Assembly: GCA_013140405.1 (NCBI GenBank)
Contig: JABFSV010000427.1
Coordinates: 1 to 12,550 of the forward strand
Length of the DNA stretch: 12,550 nucleotides
Source of the DNA: Methyloglobulus sp.
GTDB lineage: Bacteria > Pseudomonadota > Gammaproteobacteria > Methylococcales > Methylomonadaceae
Reading direction: 5' to 3'
Within the stretch, counting starts at the first letter, position 1. Each line of letters begins with the position of its first letter. The position numbers were made by a program, and so were the translations under genes. The notes below the pieces were generated by a model. It was not told the origin of the DNA and did not search any database. It saw nothing but the letters and a program-made list of their open reading frames with translations. Shown here one piece after another: positions 1 to 7,535 of the stretch.

Positions 1-1038
1 TATACTGTGAAAGCCAAGCTGGAGCGGGAAGACAAATCCCTGCAACCCTGGCAATTTCAAGCATTAACCCATAGTTGTCGGGATGCAAAAGAAAAGCTGT
101 TCAATATTCAGACGATGGATGTCGCCCCAATTGTCATCGCAAACAGGGGATCTTCATTGATTGGCGGTACGTTACGGACAGAACTCACTCGTGAAGAAGT
201 TAATAACGCATTGGTTGATGGGTTTTTGCCTGTCGTTCCTGCCAGCACCAGGCCTGTTTTCCGCGCCCGTACCGGACTAAGGACTTCGGGCTTGCCGTAT
301 GCCCAGGATGCTGGCATCACCCGGCATCTTGCTGCGTTTCTTGCCAAACAGCAACATGCTACTGGAGAGCTAGAAGGCATAAAACTGGCCGAAAATGCCA
401 CCTTTATCCACCCGACCGCCGTCTTGTTTAATGGCGGCGTGTTAAAAGCAGAATCGTTGGCTAACCGCCTGATGACAGTATTGAATAGCTGGTTACAGGA
501 AGAGCAAGCACCGTCAGCACGCCTGTTATCCGGCACTGACCTTGATCTCGCCGTTGCCAGGGGCGCAGCTTATTATGGCTTTGTCCGCAAAGGTAAAGGC
601 GTGCGTATCAAAGGTGGTGCGGCTGCATCCTATTACGTCGGCATCGAAAGTGCCATGCCTTCCGTTCCTGGCATTCCGCCAGAAATCCAGGCCTTATGTA
701 TTGCCCCTTTTGGTATGGAAGAAGGGACGCAGCAAGAATTGCCCAATGAAGAATTCGGTTTGGTGATCGGGGAGCCAGTCCGTTTTCGCTTTTTTGCGTC
801 CACAACCCGTCGTGAAGACAGGGTAGGTACGCGTTTAAACCATTGGAACCGTGACGAACTCTCAGAACTGGCTGAAATCGAAATCACCTTGGACAAAGAA
901 GGCCGTAGGGCAGGTGAAGTTGTTCCCGTCCATTTGTGCGCTGCCGTCACTGAAGTAGGTACGCTCGAACTGCAAGCCGTTTCGCAAAAAGACAATACGC
1001 GTTGGAAAATTGAGTTTGATGTTAGGTCAGGGGAATAA
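1..1038 (+). CDS. Hsp70 family protein, 5'-truncated by the window edge
   Basis: This is the C-terminal part of a divergent DnaK-like ATPase. The frame is open from base 1, so the GTG at position 7 is an internal valine and not the start. The first visible residues align by eye with about residue 270 of the Hsp70 encoded just downstream: QALTHSCRDAKEKLF here matches QLIEQCRAAKERLL there. The full protein is therefore probably about 610 residues. Visible landmarks are the adenosine-binding stretch AVLFNGGVLK (near 418-450) and a motif shared with the downstream paralogue, IKGGAAASYYVGIE (near 607-650). After that comes a beta-rich substrate-binding-like region ending at IEFDVRSGE. It lacks the long C-terminal extension of the second gene. 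In other gammaproteobacteria, as I recall, such paired Hsp70 genes often follow a DUF2760 gene, which would lie outside this window. The client and cellular role are unknown. Confidence 0.92.
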   Translation, partial: YTVKAKLEREDKSLQPWQFQALTHSCRDAKEKLFNIQTMDVAPIVIANRGSSLIGGTLRTELTREEVNNALVDGFLPVVPASTRPVFRARTGLRTSGLPYAQDAGITRHLAAFLAKQQHATGELEGIKLAENATFIHPTAVLFNGGVLKAESLANRLMTVLNSWLQEEQAPSARLLSGTDLDLAVARGAAYYGFVRKGKGVRIKGGAAASYYVGIESAMPSVPGIPPEIQALCIAPFGMEEGTQQELPNEEFGLVIGEPVRFRFFASTTRREDRVGTRLNHWNRDELSELAEIEITLDKEGRRAGEVVPVHLCAAVTEVGTLELQAVSQKDNTRWKIEFDVRSGE

Positions 1039-1062
1039 GTATCAAACATCAGCATAGAAGAA

Positions 1063-1080
1063 GCATCCTTATCTGGATGC
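1063..1080 (+). other. 6-bp perfect hairpin between the two hsp70 genes
   Basis: GCATCC and GGATGC form a perfect six-base-pair stem around the loop TTATCT. A short T-run follows only eleven bases later (1091-1094). It may be a weak attenuator or an RNA-processing site between the two paralogues. It is not a convincing intrinsic terminator, because the stem is short and the T-run is not adjacent. Confidence 0.3.
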
Positions 1081-1105
1081 AATTAAAACTTTTTGAAACC
1101 ACATT

Positions 1106-3886
1106 GTGCAAAATCAATCCCCCCAATTCCACGTCGGCATAGACCTAGGCACGACCCATACGGTTGTCGCTTACGCTAAAAACGATCAAAAACAAGATAT
1201 CCAGTTGTTTCAGATTGAGCAACTGATTGCACCGGGGCAAGTCGCAGCTAAACCTTTACTGCCTTCTGTACGTTATCATCCTGCTGAAAACGAGTTGTCG
1301 GAAAGTGAAATTATGTTTGCCCAGCCTGGTAATCGGGCTGTTATAGGCGAAGCCGCACGGCTTTTGGGTGCGAAATCTAAAGGGCGATTGGTGACCAGCG
1401 CCAAAAGCTGGTTGTCGCATCCTTCGGTTGACCATAATGCGGACATTCTTCCCTGGGGCAGTGCCGATGAGATTGAGAAAGTGTCTCCGGTCGATGCCAG
1501 CGCCAGCTATCTCAGACATATTCGCACGGTTTGGGGGCATCAACATCCTGAAGCGCCGCTGGAAAACCAGGACATTGTGATTACCGTACCCGCTTCTTTT
1601 GATGAGGGTGCGCGGTCGCTCACTTTAGAGGCGGCAAAAAGGGCTGGACTCAACCATGTCAAGTTGCTGGAAGAACCTCAAGCTGTGTGCTACGACTGGT
1701 TGCGGCGACATGCTGGCAATATCCATAATGCGCTGGCAACTGTTCAGTTGCTGCTTATTTGTGATGTTGGTGGCGGCACGACTGACCTGACCTTAATAAA
1801 AGTTGAGCATAATCAAGCAGAACCCAAGCTGACCCGCATTGCGGTCGGTGACCACATCATGTTAGGTGGCGACAATATTGATTTGGCACTCGCCCATCTC
1901 GTTGAAAGCCGTTTGCACACGGATCAAACCCGTTTATCTGCTGCGGATTTTTCCCAACTCATCGAACAATGCCGTGCCGCCAAAGAACGCTTACTTGCGG
2001 AAGATGCGCCTGAACAGCTAAGCATTACCTTATTGGGTGGTGGTTCCAAACTGATTGGTGGTTCGCGTTCCACATTTTTGACCCAGGAAGACGTGGGACA
2101 AATAGCGTTGGATGGCTTCTTCCCGCTCACCCAACTAGATGATTTACCTGATAGAAAACGCAGTGGTGTGGTGGAATTCGGCTTGCCGTACACGGCAGAA
2201 CCCGCTGTCAGCAAACATATTGCAGCTTTTTTAAACATGCACAAAGCCGCTGCACGGGAAGCATTGCAAGGGTCAGGTGAAGTGCCTGATGCGATCCTAT
2301 TGAATGGCGGCCTGTTTCGTAGTCGCACGATCACCCAAAGAATCGTGGATCTGTGTAATTCCTGGAGTTCAAAGCCCTTAATACAGCTTGAGAACAATCA
2401 CCCTGAATTTTCAGTGGCTTATGGGGCAGTTAGCTATGCTATCGCAAGACGTGACAAGCAGTTAAAAATTGGTGGCGGTGCAGCGCGTAGTTATTTTCTC
2501 CTGGTTGATACGGCCTCTTCGCAAAAGGCATCGCAATCGCTAACACAATACGGCTTGTGTGTGCTACCGAAAGGCAGCGAAGAAGGCGAAGAAATTATAT
2601 TGCATGACCGTCGGTTTGCCTTACGTACCGGTGTGCCTGTCCGCTTTGACCTGGTTTCACATTCAGGGGATAACCCATTCAAACCTGGCGATATGACGGA
2701 AATCACCGATAGTTTTCATGCCTTGCCGCCGCTGGTGGTGGCGTTTGACGGCAAGGTCGCCAATACCGATGAGGAAACGGTGGTGCAACTTGGCATAGCC
2801 CAAACTGACCTGGGTACGCTTAAGATTCAATGTGTTGCGGTGAATGGCAACGCAACTGATAAGGAACAACGCTGGGATGTAGAGTTCCAAATACGGAAAC
2901 AGGGAACGATTAGAACGCAGTCCGATACTGAATTGCCACCTCAATTTAATGCCGCCGCAGAACTAATTCAGGCTGTTTTTGGGCCTAAATCTAAAGAAGT
3001 TGATCCAAACGCAGTCAAAAATTTACGTGCCAATCTCGAAAAACAATTAGGACGTGACCGTTCCGAATGGGATTCGGCCTTACTCAGGGCGCTATTTGCG
3101 GCATTGTGGGAAGGCCATAAATACCGTCGTCGCTCGGAACATCATGAACGGGTTTGGTTTAGCCTGATTGGTTTTTGTCTTCGTCCTGGCTTTGGTTGTC
3201 CTCTGGATGACTGGCGTGTTCAGCAATTGTGGAAACTCTATCCTCAGGGCATACAATTCACCAACGAAATCCAAAACTGGAGCGAATGGTGGACGCTATG
3301 GCGGCGCATTGCAGGTGGGTTGGATGCTGCCGTCCAGGAACTGATTTTTGCTGATATTGCCCATTACATCAATCCCGCTTCCAGCAGACAACCTAACGTT
3401 GCCAAGCAATCCAAGCAACGCAGCTATGACGATATGGTTCGGCTTGCCGCCGTGCTTGAACGACTGTCGGTTGCCAACAAAATACAGGTTGGTGAATGGT
3501 TAATCAAGCGTTTGCAAAAAGCCAGTGAATCTAAGCAGGCATGGTGGGCGCTAGGCCGTATCGGTGCACGGTTGCCCTTTTATGGTAGTGGCCATAATGT
3601 TATTCCTGCCGATATTGCTAGCAAATGGCTTAATACATTCTTGGCTCAGGATTGGAAGAAAAACCCTCAAGTTGCTTTTGCCGCAACACTGATATGCCGC
3701 AAAAGTGGTGATCGAGTCTTGGATATTGATGAACCGTTGCGACTGTTAGTAATGGATAAGCTAAAATCAAGCAAAACGCCGACTCCTTGGTTGGAGATGG
3801 TCGAACAGTACAAGGAACTCGATGAAAAAGAAACGGATCAGTTTTTTGGTGAGGCATTGCCGCCAGGATTAAAATTGATTCTGTAG
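1106..3886 (+). CDS. Hsp70 family protein with C-terminal DUF3731-like domain
   Basis: This is a 926-residue divergent Hsp70. The N-terminal actin-fold ATPase shows the phosphate-1 loop GIDLGTTHTVVAY (residues 11-23), ITVPASF (about 158-164), LLEEPQAVCYDW (about 187), the phosphate-2 loop DVGGGTTDLT (about 220-229), LGGDN (about 253) and the adenosine motif LLNGGLFRS (about 398). A beta-rich region follows to about residue 610. The last 300 residues are helical and Trp-rich and carry an RPG motif (693-695), which I recall as the hallmark of DUF3731, a domain found at the end of bacterial Hsp70-like proteins. The start is GTG: an in-frame TGA lies four codons upstream and no other start fits. 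No clear Shine-Dalgarno is visible. It follows its paralogue by 67 bases and is probably cotranscribed with it. A chaperone-like ATPase role is inferred from the family; substrates are unknown. It is clearly longer than DnaK (about 640 residues). Confidence 0.95.
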   Translation: MQNQSPQFHVGIDLGTTHTVVAYAKNDQKQDIQLFQIEQLIAPGQVAAKPLLPSVRYHPAENELSESEIMFAQPGNRAVIGEAARLLGAKSKGRLVTSAKSWLSHPSVDHNADILPWGSADEIEKVSPVDASASYLRHIRTVWGHQHPEAPLENQDIVITVPASFDEGARSLTLEAAKRAGLNHVKLLEEPQAVCYDWLRRHAGNIHNALATVQLLLICDVGGGTTDLTLIKVEHNQAEPKLTRIAVGDHIMLGGDNIDLALAHLVESRLHTDQTRLSAADFSQLIEQCRAAKERLLAEDAPEQLSITLLGGGSKLIGGSRSTFLTQEDVGQIALDGFFPLTQLDDLPDRKRSGVVEFGLPYTAEPAVSKHIAAFLNMHKAAAREALQGSGEVPDAILLNGGLFRSRTITQRIVDLCNSWSSKPLIQLENNHPEFSVAYGAVSYAIARRDKQLKIGGGAARSYFLLVDTASSQKASQSLTQYGLCVLPKGSEEGEEIILHDRRFALRTGVPVRFDLVSHSGDNPFKPGDMTEITDSFHALPPLVVAFDGKVANTDEETVVQLGIAQTDLGTLKIQCVAVNGNATDKEQRWDVEFQIRKQGTIRTQSDTELPPQFNAAAELIQAVFGPKSKEVDPNAVKNLRANLEKQLGRDRSEWDSALLRALFAALWEGHKYRRRSEHHERVWFSLIGFCLRPGFGCPLDDWRVQQLWKLYPQGIQFTNEIQNWSEWWTLWRRIAGGLDAAVQELIFADIAHYINPASSRQPNVAKQSKQRSYDDMVRLAAVLERLSVANKIQVGEWLIKRLQKASESKQAWWALGRIGARLPFYGSGHNVIPADIASKWLNTFLAQDWKKNPQVAFAATLICRKSGDRVLDIDEPLRLLVMDKLKSSKTPTPWLEMVEQYKELDEKETDQFFGEALPPGLKLIL

Positions 3887-4312
3887 TCTTGAATGATATA
3901 AACGTCAATAAAATAGCGTAATAAATCTCACTAAAGTTTATAATTGCCGCAATACTGGATTTTTTTATGTAAATAACTCATTGAAAAAAATAGGTAATGC
4001 TACTTATTTTCCATAATGGGTTTTTTCCGTAAGCTATTACTAAATGTCCGTTAACGAAAATGCTTGATAAATACAGGCCTTAATCCTGATTTTTCTGATG
4101 GCTGTTTCTTTTTTAAGGTTCAGGCTATAGTTGTCACGTACTGGATTAAATTTACATGTGTAGTTACCAAATTTATTAATGCATTTCTTACACAACTTTT
4201 ATGCCGATTTTATATGGAAATACAATGCAAGTTCGCCAATTGGAAAGACAGCCTAGACTTTGGCATTGTCGTTCTAACCTATCCCTATTAACTGGCTTGT
4301 CGAACTAGACTT
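3887..4312. other. AT-rich intergenic region, no convincing gene
   Basis: This is the longest gene-free stretch (426 bases). It must hold the end of the hsp70 transcript and the promoter of the downstream ATPase, but I see neither clearly. One imperfect hairpin is present at 3987-4010: AAAATAGGTA and TACTTATTTT around ATGC, with one G-T pair. A T-run follows at 4021-4026, so weak termination is possible. A TATAAT hexamer at 3939-3944 has no matching -35 element. The eight-base word CTAGACTT occurs at 4253-4260 and again at 4305-4312, directly before the ATG. No tRNA or known small RNA was recognised. A 75-codon frame at 4064-4291 starts with TTG, has no ribosome binding site and resembles nothing I know. 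Confidence 0.6.
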
Positions 4313-5239
4313 ATGTATACAAATTTTTTTGGACTGACTAAAAAGCCATTTTCGCTGAGTCCTGACCCTAGCTTTCTCTACTTAAGTCCGATTCACAAGA
4401 AGGCGTTGACCACCTTAAAATATGGTTTGGTGAGTCAAGCCAGTATTACCGTTATCACAGGCGAAATTGGTTCTGGTAAAACAACCCTGATCATGACGGT
4501 TTTAGGAAAAGTAGAAAATCAGTGTACCGTAGGCTTGATAACCAATACCCACAGTGCTTTTGGCGACCTGCTGACCTGGGTTTTGGCTGCTTTCAATATT
4601 CCTCATGAAACCAAAAACAAGGCGGAACGCTACCAGATATTCACTAAATTTCTGACCGAAGAACACAAAAAACAACGGCGCGTGATTCTGATTGTTGATG
4701 AAGCGCAAAATATGGACATCGAAACATTGGAAGAGCTAAGGCTGTTATCCAATGTCAATATAGCCGACCAGATAAAACTACAGTTGATACTGGTGGGGCA
4801 GCCTGAATTGGTCGAAAAGCTGAATAAACCTGAGCTTATACAGTTTGCCCAACGTATCTCCATTGAATATCACTTAAAGCCACTAAACTTTGAAGAAACC
4901 CAAAACTACATCGTGCACCGTTTACAAGTGGCCGGTGGCGATCCGGCAATCTTTAATGAAGCAGCGACAGCAGCGGTTTATTACTACACTGAAGGTGTGC
5001 CGCGCTTAATCAATAATATATGCGATCTCGCGATGGTATTTGCCTTTGCCTCGGAAACTAAAACAATTGGCTGGAAAACAATAGTTGAAGTAGTGAACGA
5101 AAGAAAAACGGGTGGTATCAGACGGTTTAAAGGGACAGTTTCAGCAGATCCCAGCTTGATGGATCGGGCGACAGAAGCTGAGCGGATTCGCAGGGCTATC
5201 TTGGATAAGACCAAAGTTGATATTTCAAAATCGCTTTAA
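4313..5239 (+). CDS. ExeA/GspA-type AAA ATPase (PEP-CTERM-locus-like)
   Basis: This is a 308-residue AAA+ ATPase. The N-terminal signature YTNFFGLTKKPFSLSPDP (residues 2-19) is typical of the ExeA/GspA and exosortase-locus secretion ATPases. Motifs in order are Walker A GEIGSGKTT (50-58), Walker B VILIVDEAQ (124-132, with D129 and E130), sensor 1 LILVGQPEL (158-166), a probable arginine finger QRIS (R181) and sensor 2 GVPRLINNICD (228-238). It lacks the membrane anchor and peptidoglycan-binding domain of full GspA/ExeA, so it is a cytosolic stand-alone ATPase. Its last 40 residues are charged and low in recognisable features. Relatives often lie in extracellular polysaccharide or exosortase loci, but no such gene is visible here, so its partner is unknown. 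The ATG has no clear Shine-Dalgarno. The gene converges on the ABC operon with a 10-base gap. Confidence 0.92.
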   Translation: MYTNFFGLTKKPFSLSPDPSFLYLSPIHKKALTTLKYGLVSQASITVITGEIGSGKTTLIMTVLGKVENQCTVGLITNTHSAFGDLLTWVLAAFNIPHETKNKAERYQIFTKFLTEEHKKQRRVILIVDEAQNMDIETLEELRLLSNVNIADQIKLQLILVGQPELVEKLNKPELIQFAQRISIEYHLKPLNFEETQNYIVHRLQVAGGDPAIFNEAATAAVYYYTEGVPRLINNICDLAMVFAFASETKTIGWKTIVEVVNERKTGGIRRFKGTVSADPSLMDRATEAERIRRAILDKTKVDISKSL

Positions 5240-5249
5240 GTTGCCGAAG

Positions 5250-6854
5250 TTATTCCGTACTTTTTAGTACGGGGACTGCGCCAATAAGTTTTTGTGTGTA
5301 GGCGTGTTTTGGTTTAAAAAGCACTTGTTCTACACTGTTTTGCTCTATTATTTTACCTTGGTACATCACCGCCACGTCATCAGCGATTTCAGCAACTACC
5401 GCGAGGTCGTGGGTAATAAACAAATAGCTGATGCCCTGTTCCTTTTGTAAGGTCTTGAGTAGTTGGATAATTTGAGCTTGCACAGAGACATCCAGCGCAC
5501 TGGTTGGCTCATCACAAACAATCAATTTCGGGCGCACCGCCAAGGCACGGGCGATACAAATACGCTGCCGTTGACCGCCAGAAAACTCATGCGGATAACG
5601 CAGCGCCGAATCTTCCGGCAAACCGACTTGCTCAAGCAAGTTCCGCACTCGTGATTTGCGGTCTGTTGTATTGACATCAGGGTGCAACGCCTTCAAGCCT
5701 TCTGCGATAATGTCGCCCACCAGCATTCTTGGATTCATCGACGAGAACGGATCCTGGAAAATGATCTGCATATTAGTGCGTTGTTTCCGTAGCAGTTCGC
5801 CTTCCAATCCACCCAAATCAAGGCCATTAATTTTGACTGACCCGAAACCGCCGGGAATCAAATTGAGCAAACTCTTCCCCAACGTGGTTTTGCCACAACC
5901 CGATTCACCGACCAATGCCAGCGTTTTACTTTGTTGGATTTCAAAACTTACGTCATCGACAGCCCGCACATAGCCGACGGTACGTTTGAACAAGCCCTTA
6001 CGGATTGGATAATAGCAATGGAAATCATTAACCTGTAACAATGGTGGTTTTTCTTCGGGGCTATGATTTAAGCAGCTTTGCATTGATGGCAAGGCATTAA
6101 GTAACTTAAGGGTATACGGGTGCTTGGCATGGCTAAACAGTTCAACTGATGATGCGGTTTCAACAATTTTGCCCTGCTGCATCACGGCGACCCGATCCGC
6201 CATTGTGGAAACCAGTGCCAGATCATGGCTAATCAGCCAAAGTGCCATGCCTGTTTTCTGCTGGATGTTTTTCAGTAAAGCCAATATTTGCGCCTGAATG
6301 GTTACATCCAGGGAAGTCGTGGGTTCATCTGCAATCAATAACTCCGGCTTCCCCGCCAAGGCGATTGCTATCATCACCCGTTGTCGTTGACCGCCAGATA
6401 GTTGATGCGGGTAATCCCTGATTCTCTGTTGCGGCCCGGGGATTTCAACTTGTTGTAATAATTCTAAAACACGCAATTGCGTGTCATTTTTGGACAAGGG
6501 CAGATGTTGTTGAATGGCTTCTGCGATTTGCTCACCAACTGTCATAACCGGATTCAGTGACGACATGGGATCCTGGAAGATCAAGCCGATACGCCGTCCA
6601 CGAATCTTGCACAGCTCTAACTCTGGCAGTTTCAGTAAGTTATCGCCTTGCAAACTGATAGACGTGGCGCTCAGAGAAGCATTATTAGGCAATAACCTTA
6701 GCACTGATAACGCAGTAATGGATTTTCCAGAACCCGACTCGCCCACTAAGGCAAAGGTTTCGCCTGGGTAAATGTCAAAGCTGATCTCATCAACAACCCG
6801 ATTTTTCTGGTCAAAGCTAACACTTAAATTACTGATGGATAACAAAGGGATCAT
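5250..6854 (-). CDS. Peptide ABC transporter ATP-binding protein, fused double NBD (YejF/DppDF type)
   Basis: This 534-residue protein carries two complete ABC ATPase domains in tandem and would power a peptide importer at the inner membrane. Domain 1 shows Walker A GESGSGKS (38-45), Q-loop FQDP (93-96), signature LSGGQRQ (152-158), Walker B LLIADEP (172-178) and the switch histidine H210. Domain 2 shows GESGCGKTT (316-324), IFQDP (365-369), FSGGQRQ (424-430), LIVCDEP (444-450) and H482. Each domain ends with the oligopeptide-type tail (HPYTLKLLNALP at 245-256, HAYTQKLIGAVP at 517-528). Length and fusion match E. coli YejF (529 residues). The ATG directly follows the TAA of the DUF4276 gene, and a Shine-Dalgarno AGGGAG lies seven bases upstream inside that gene. 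The natural partner is the DppC-type permease at 8895-10244, now separated from it by three genes. Confidence 0.96.
   Translation of the reverse strand: MIPLLSISNLSVSFDQKNRVVDEISFDIYPGETFALVGESGSGKSITALSVLRLLPNNASLSATSISLQGDNLLKLPELELCKIRGRRIGLIFQDPMSSLNPVMTVGEQIAEAIQQHLPLSKNDTQLRVLELLQQVEIPGPQQRIRDYPHQLSGGQRQRVMIAIALAGKPELLIADEPTTSLDVTIQAQILALLKNIQQKTGMALWLISHDLALVSTMADRVAVMQQGKIVETASSVELFSHAKHPYTLKLLNALPSMQSCLNHSPEEKPPLLQVNDFHCYYPIRKGLFKRTVGYVRAVDDVSFEIQQSKTLALVGESGCGKTTLGKSLLNLIPGGFGSVKINGLDLGGLEGELLRKQRTNMQIIFQDPFSSMNPRMLVGDIIAEGLKALHPDVNTTDRKSRVRNLLEQVGLPEDSALRYPHEFSGGQRQRICIARALAVRPKLIVCDEPTSALDVSVQAQIIQLLKTLQKEQGISYLFITHDLAVVAEIADDVAVMYQGKIIEQNSVEQVLFKPKHAYTQKLIGAVPVLKSTE
5255..5272. 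terminator. Inverted repeat at the convergent gene ends (weak terminator candidate)
   Basis: CCGTAC and GTACGG pair perfectly around TTTTTA. The hairpin overlaps the last codons of the minus-strand ABC ATPase and lies 15 bases after the stop of the plus-strand ExeA-type ATPase. It could act on transcripts from either side. Neither side has a T-run after the stem, so classical intrinsic termination is not supported. Confidence 0.3.
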
Positions 6855-7535
6855 TTATGCGCTCCCTAACTGATTCAACTGTTGATACCATTCAGAAAAG
6901 TGCTTACATTGCTCACACAAGTTATTTATTCCAATGCTTTGAATCGCAAGTGGACCATGAAGCGTCTTTCGGTACTTAATCTTGGTTAAATGATTTTCAA
7001 GTTGTTTTGAAGGCTTTGTATCGTAACCATCATTAATATGCTCTGGGGTGGGAAAAGAATTTCTAACGGTTTGTAATGCGGCTAATGATCGCCTCCAATC
7101 AGTTTCGAATTCAATTAATTTTTGAATATCAGTAAACAATAAACCTTCAAATTCATAAGGCTGGATATATGGTATAAATCGTTCCGAAAATAGGTGGTTT
7201 TCTTGAGCAATGTCTTGTTTGAATTCGCTCTCTAAGTAAGCTACTTTTTGATAAACGTCAACAATTGTTTGGCTTTCCACAAAGCGTGGGAATTCATTAT
7301 CTAATGCGTACAAATCAAAAAAGGTGGTGACGACGGTTTCTGTTTCCTCTTTCAAGCAATTCAAAATAAAACGTTTTACGCGAAAATAACTTAATGCACC
7401 ACCTTTATGCCCTTTAGTTGTCGGGACTAATCGCGCAGTTAAATAAATATGTTGATGGGCTAACAGAGGTGCAATAACGTCTCGAATAAAGGTTTCTTCG
7501 GTTTGACCTTCGCAAACAACAATCACCCTAATCAT
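6855..7535 (-). CDS. DUF4276 family protein (TOPRIM-like), partner of the AAA ATPase
   Basis: This 226-residue protein matches the DUF4276 pattern by eye. It has VVCEGQTEE at the N-terminus (residues 6-14, acidic E9, E13 and E14), then FFDLYALDNEFP (72-83, with D74), then PYEFEGLLF (126-134), and HGPLAIQSIGI near the end (193-203). An early glutamate motif plus a later DxY motif is what one expects of a TOPRIM-like metal-binding fold, so a nuclease or nucleotidyl role is possible but inferred. The start is taken at the ATG that overlaps the ATPase stop as ATGA. A longer frame starting at 7571 adds 12 residues with no family match and runs inside the ATPase gene. The stop abuts the ATG of the ABC ATPase. 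Single 60-base lines counted by hand here are 30-38% GC. Together with the ATPase it forms an apparent toxin-effector/sensor pair. Confidence 0.88.
   Translation of the reverse strand: MIRVIVVCEGQTEETFIRDVIAPLLAHQHIYLTARLVPTTKGHKGGALSYFRVKRFILNCLKEETETVVTTFFDLYALDNEFPRFVESQTIVDVYQKVAYLESEFKQDIAQENHLFSERFIPYIQPYEFEGLLFTDIQKLIEFETDWRRSLAALQTVRNSFPTPEHINDGYDTKPSKQLENHLTKIKYRKTLHGPLAIQSIGINNLCEQCKHFSEWYQQLNQLGSA
6862..6867 (-). promoter_or_regulatory. Ribosome binding site of the ABC ATPase inside the DUF4276 gene
   Basis: AGGGAG on the minus strand lies seven bases before the ATG of the fused ABC ATPase and is embedded in the last codons of the DUF4276 gene. It supports the ATG at 6854 as the start. 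It also ties translation of the transporter ATPase to the preceding gene. Confidence 0.7.

Noticed and set aside
7..1038. Reading the first Hsp70 as a complete 343-residue protein starting with GTG at position 7
   Set aside because: The frame is open to base 1 and the visible part begins in the middle of the ATPase region when compared with the downstream paralogue, so the gene is cut by the window.
633..1082. Long antisense frame opposite the first Hsp70 gene, and similar antisense frames elsewhere
   Set aside because: These are shadows of well-supported genes with recognisable motifs; the antisense translations show no domain and no start signals.
3939..3944. TATAAT as a -10 promoter element
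   Set aside because: There is no acceptable -35 hexamer at 16-18 bases upstream, and the region is AT-rich enough for such a word by chance.
4064..4291. A 75-codon frame in the gap before the ExeA-type ATPase
   Set aside because: It has a TTG start, no ribosome binding site, an AT-rich composition that gives hydrophobic runs by chance, and no family resemblance.
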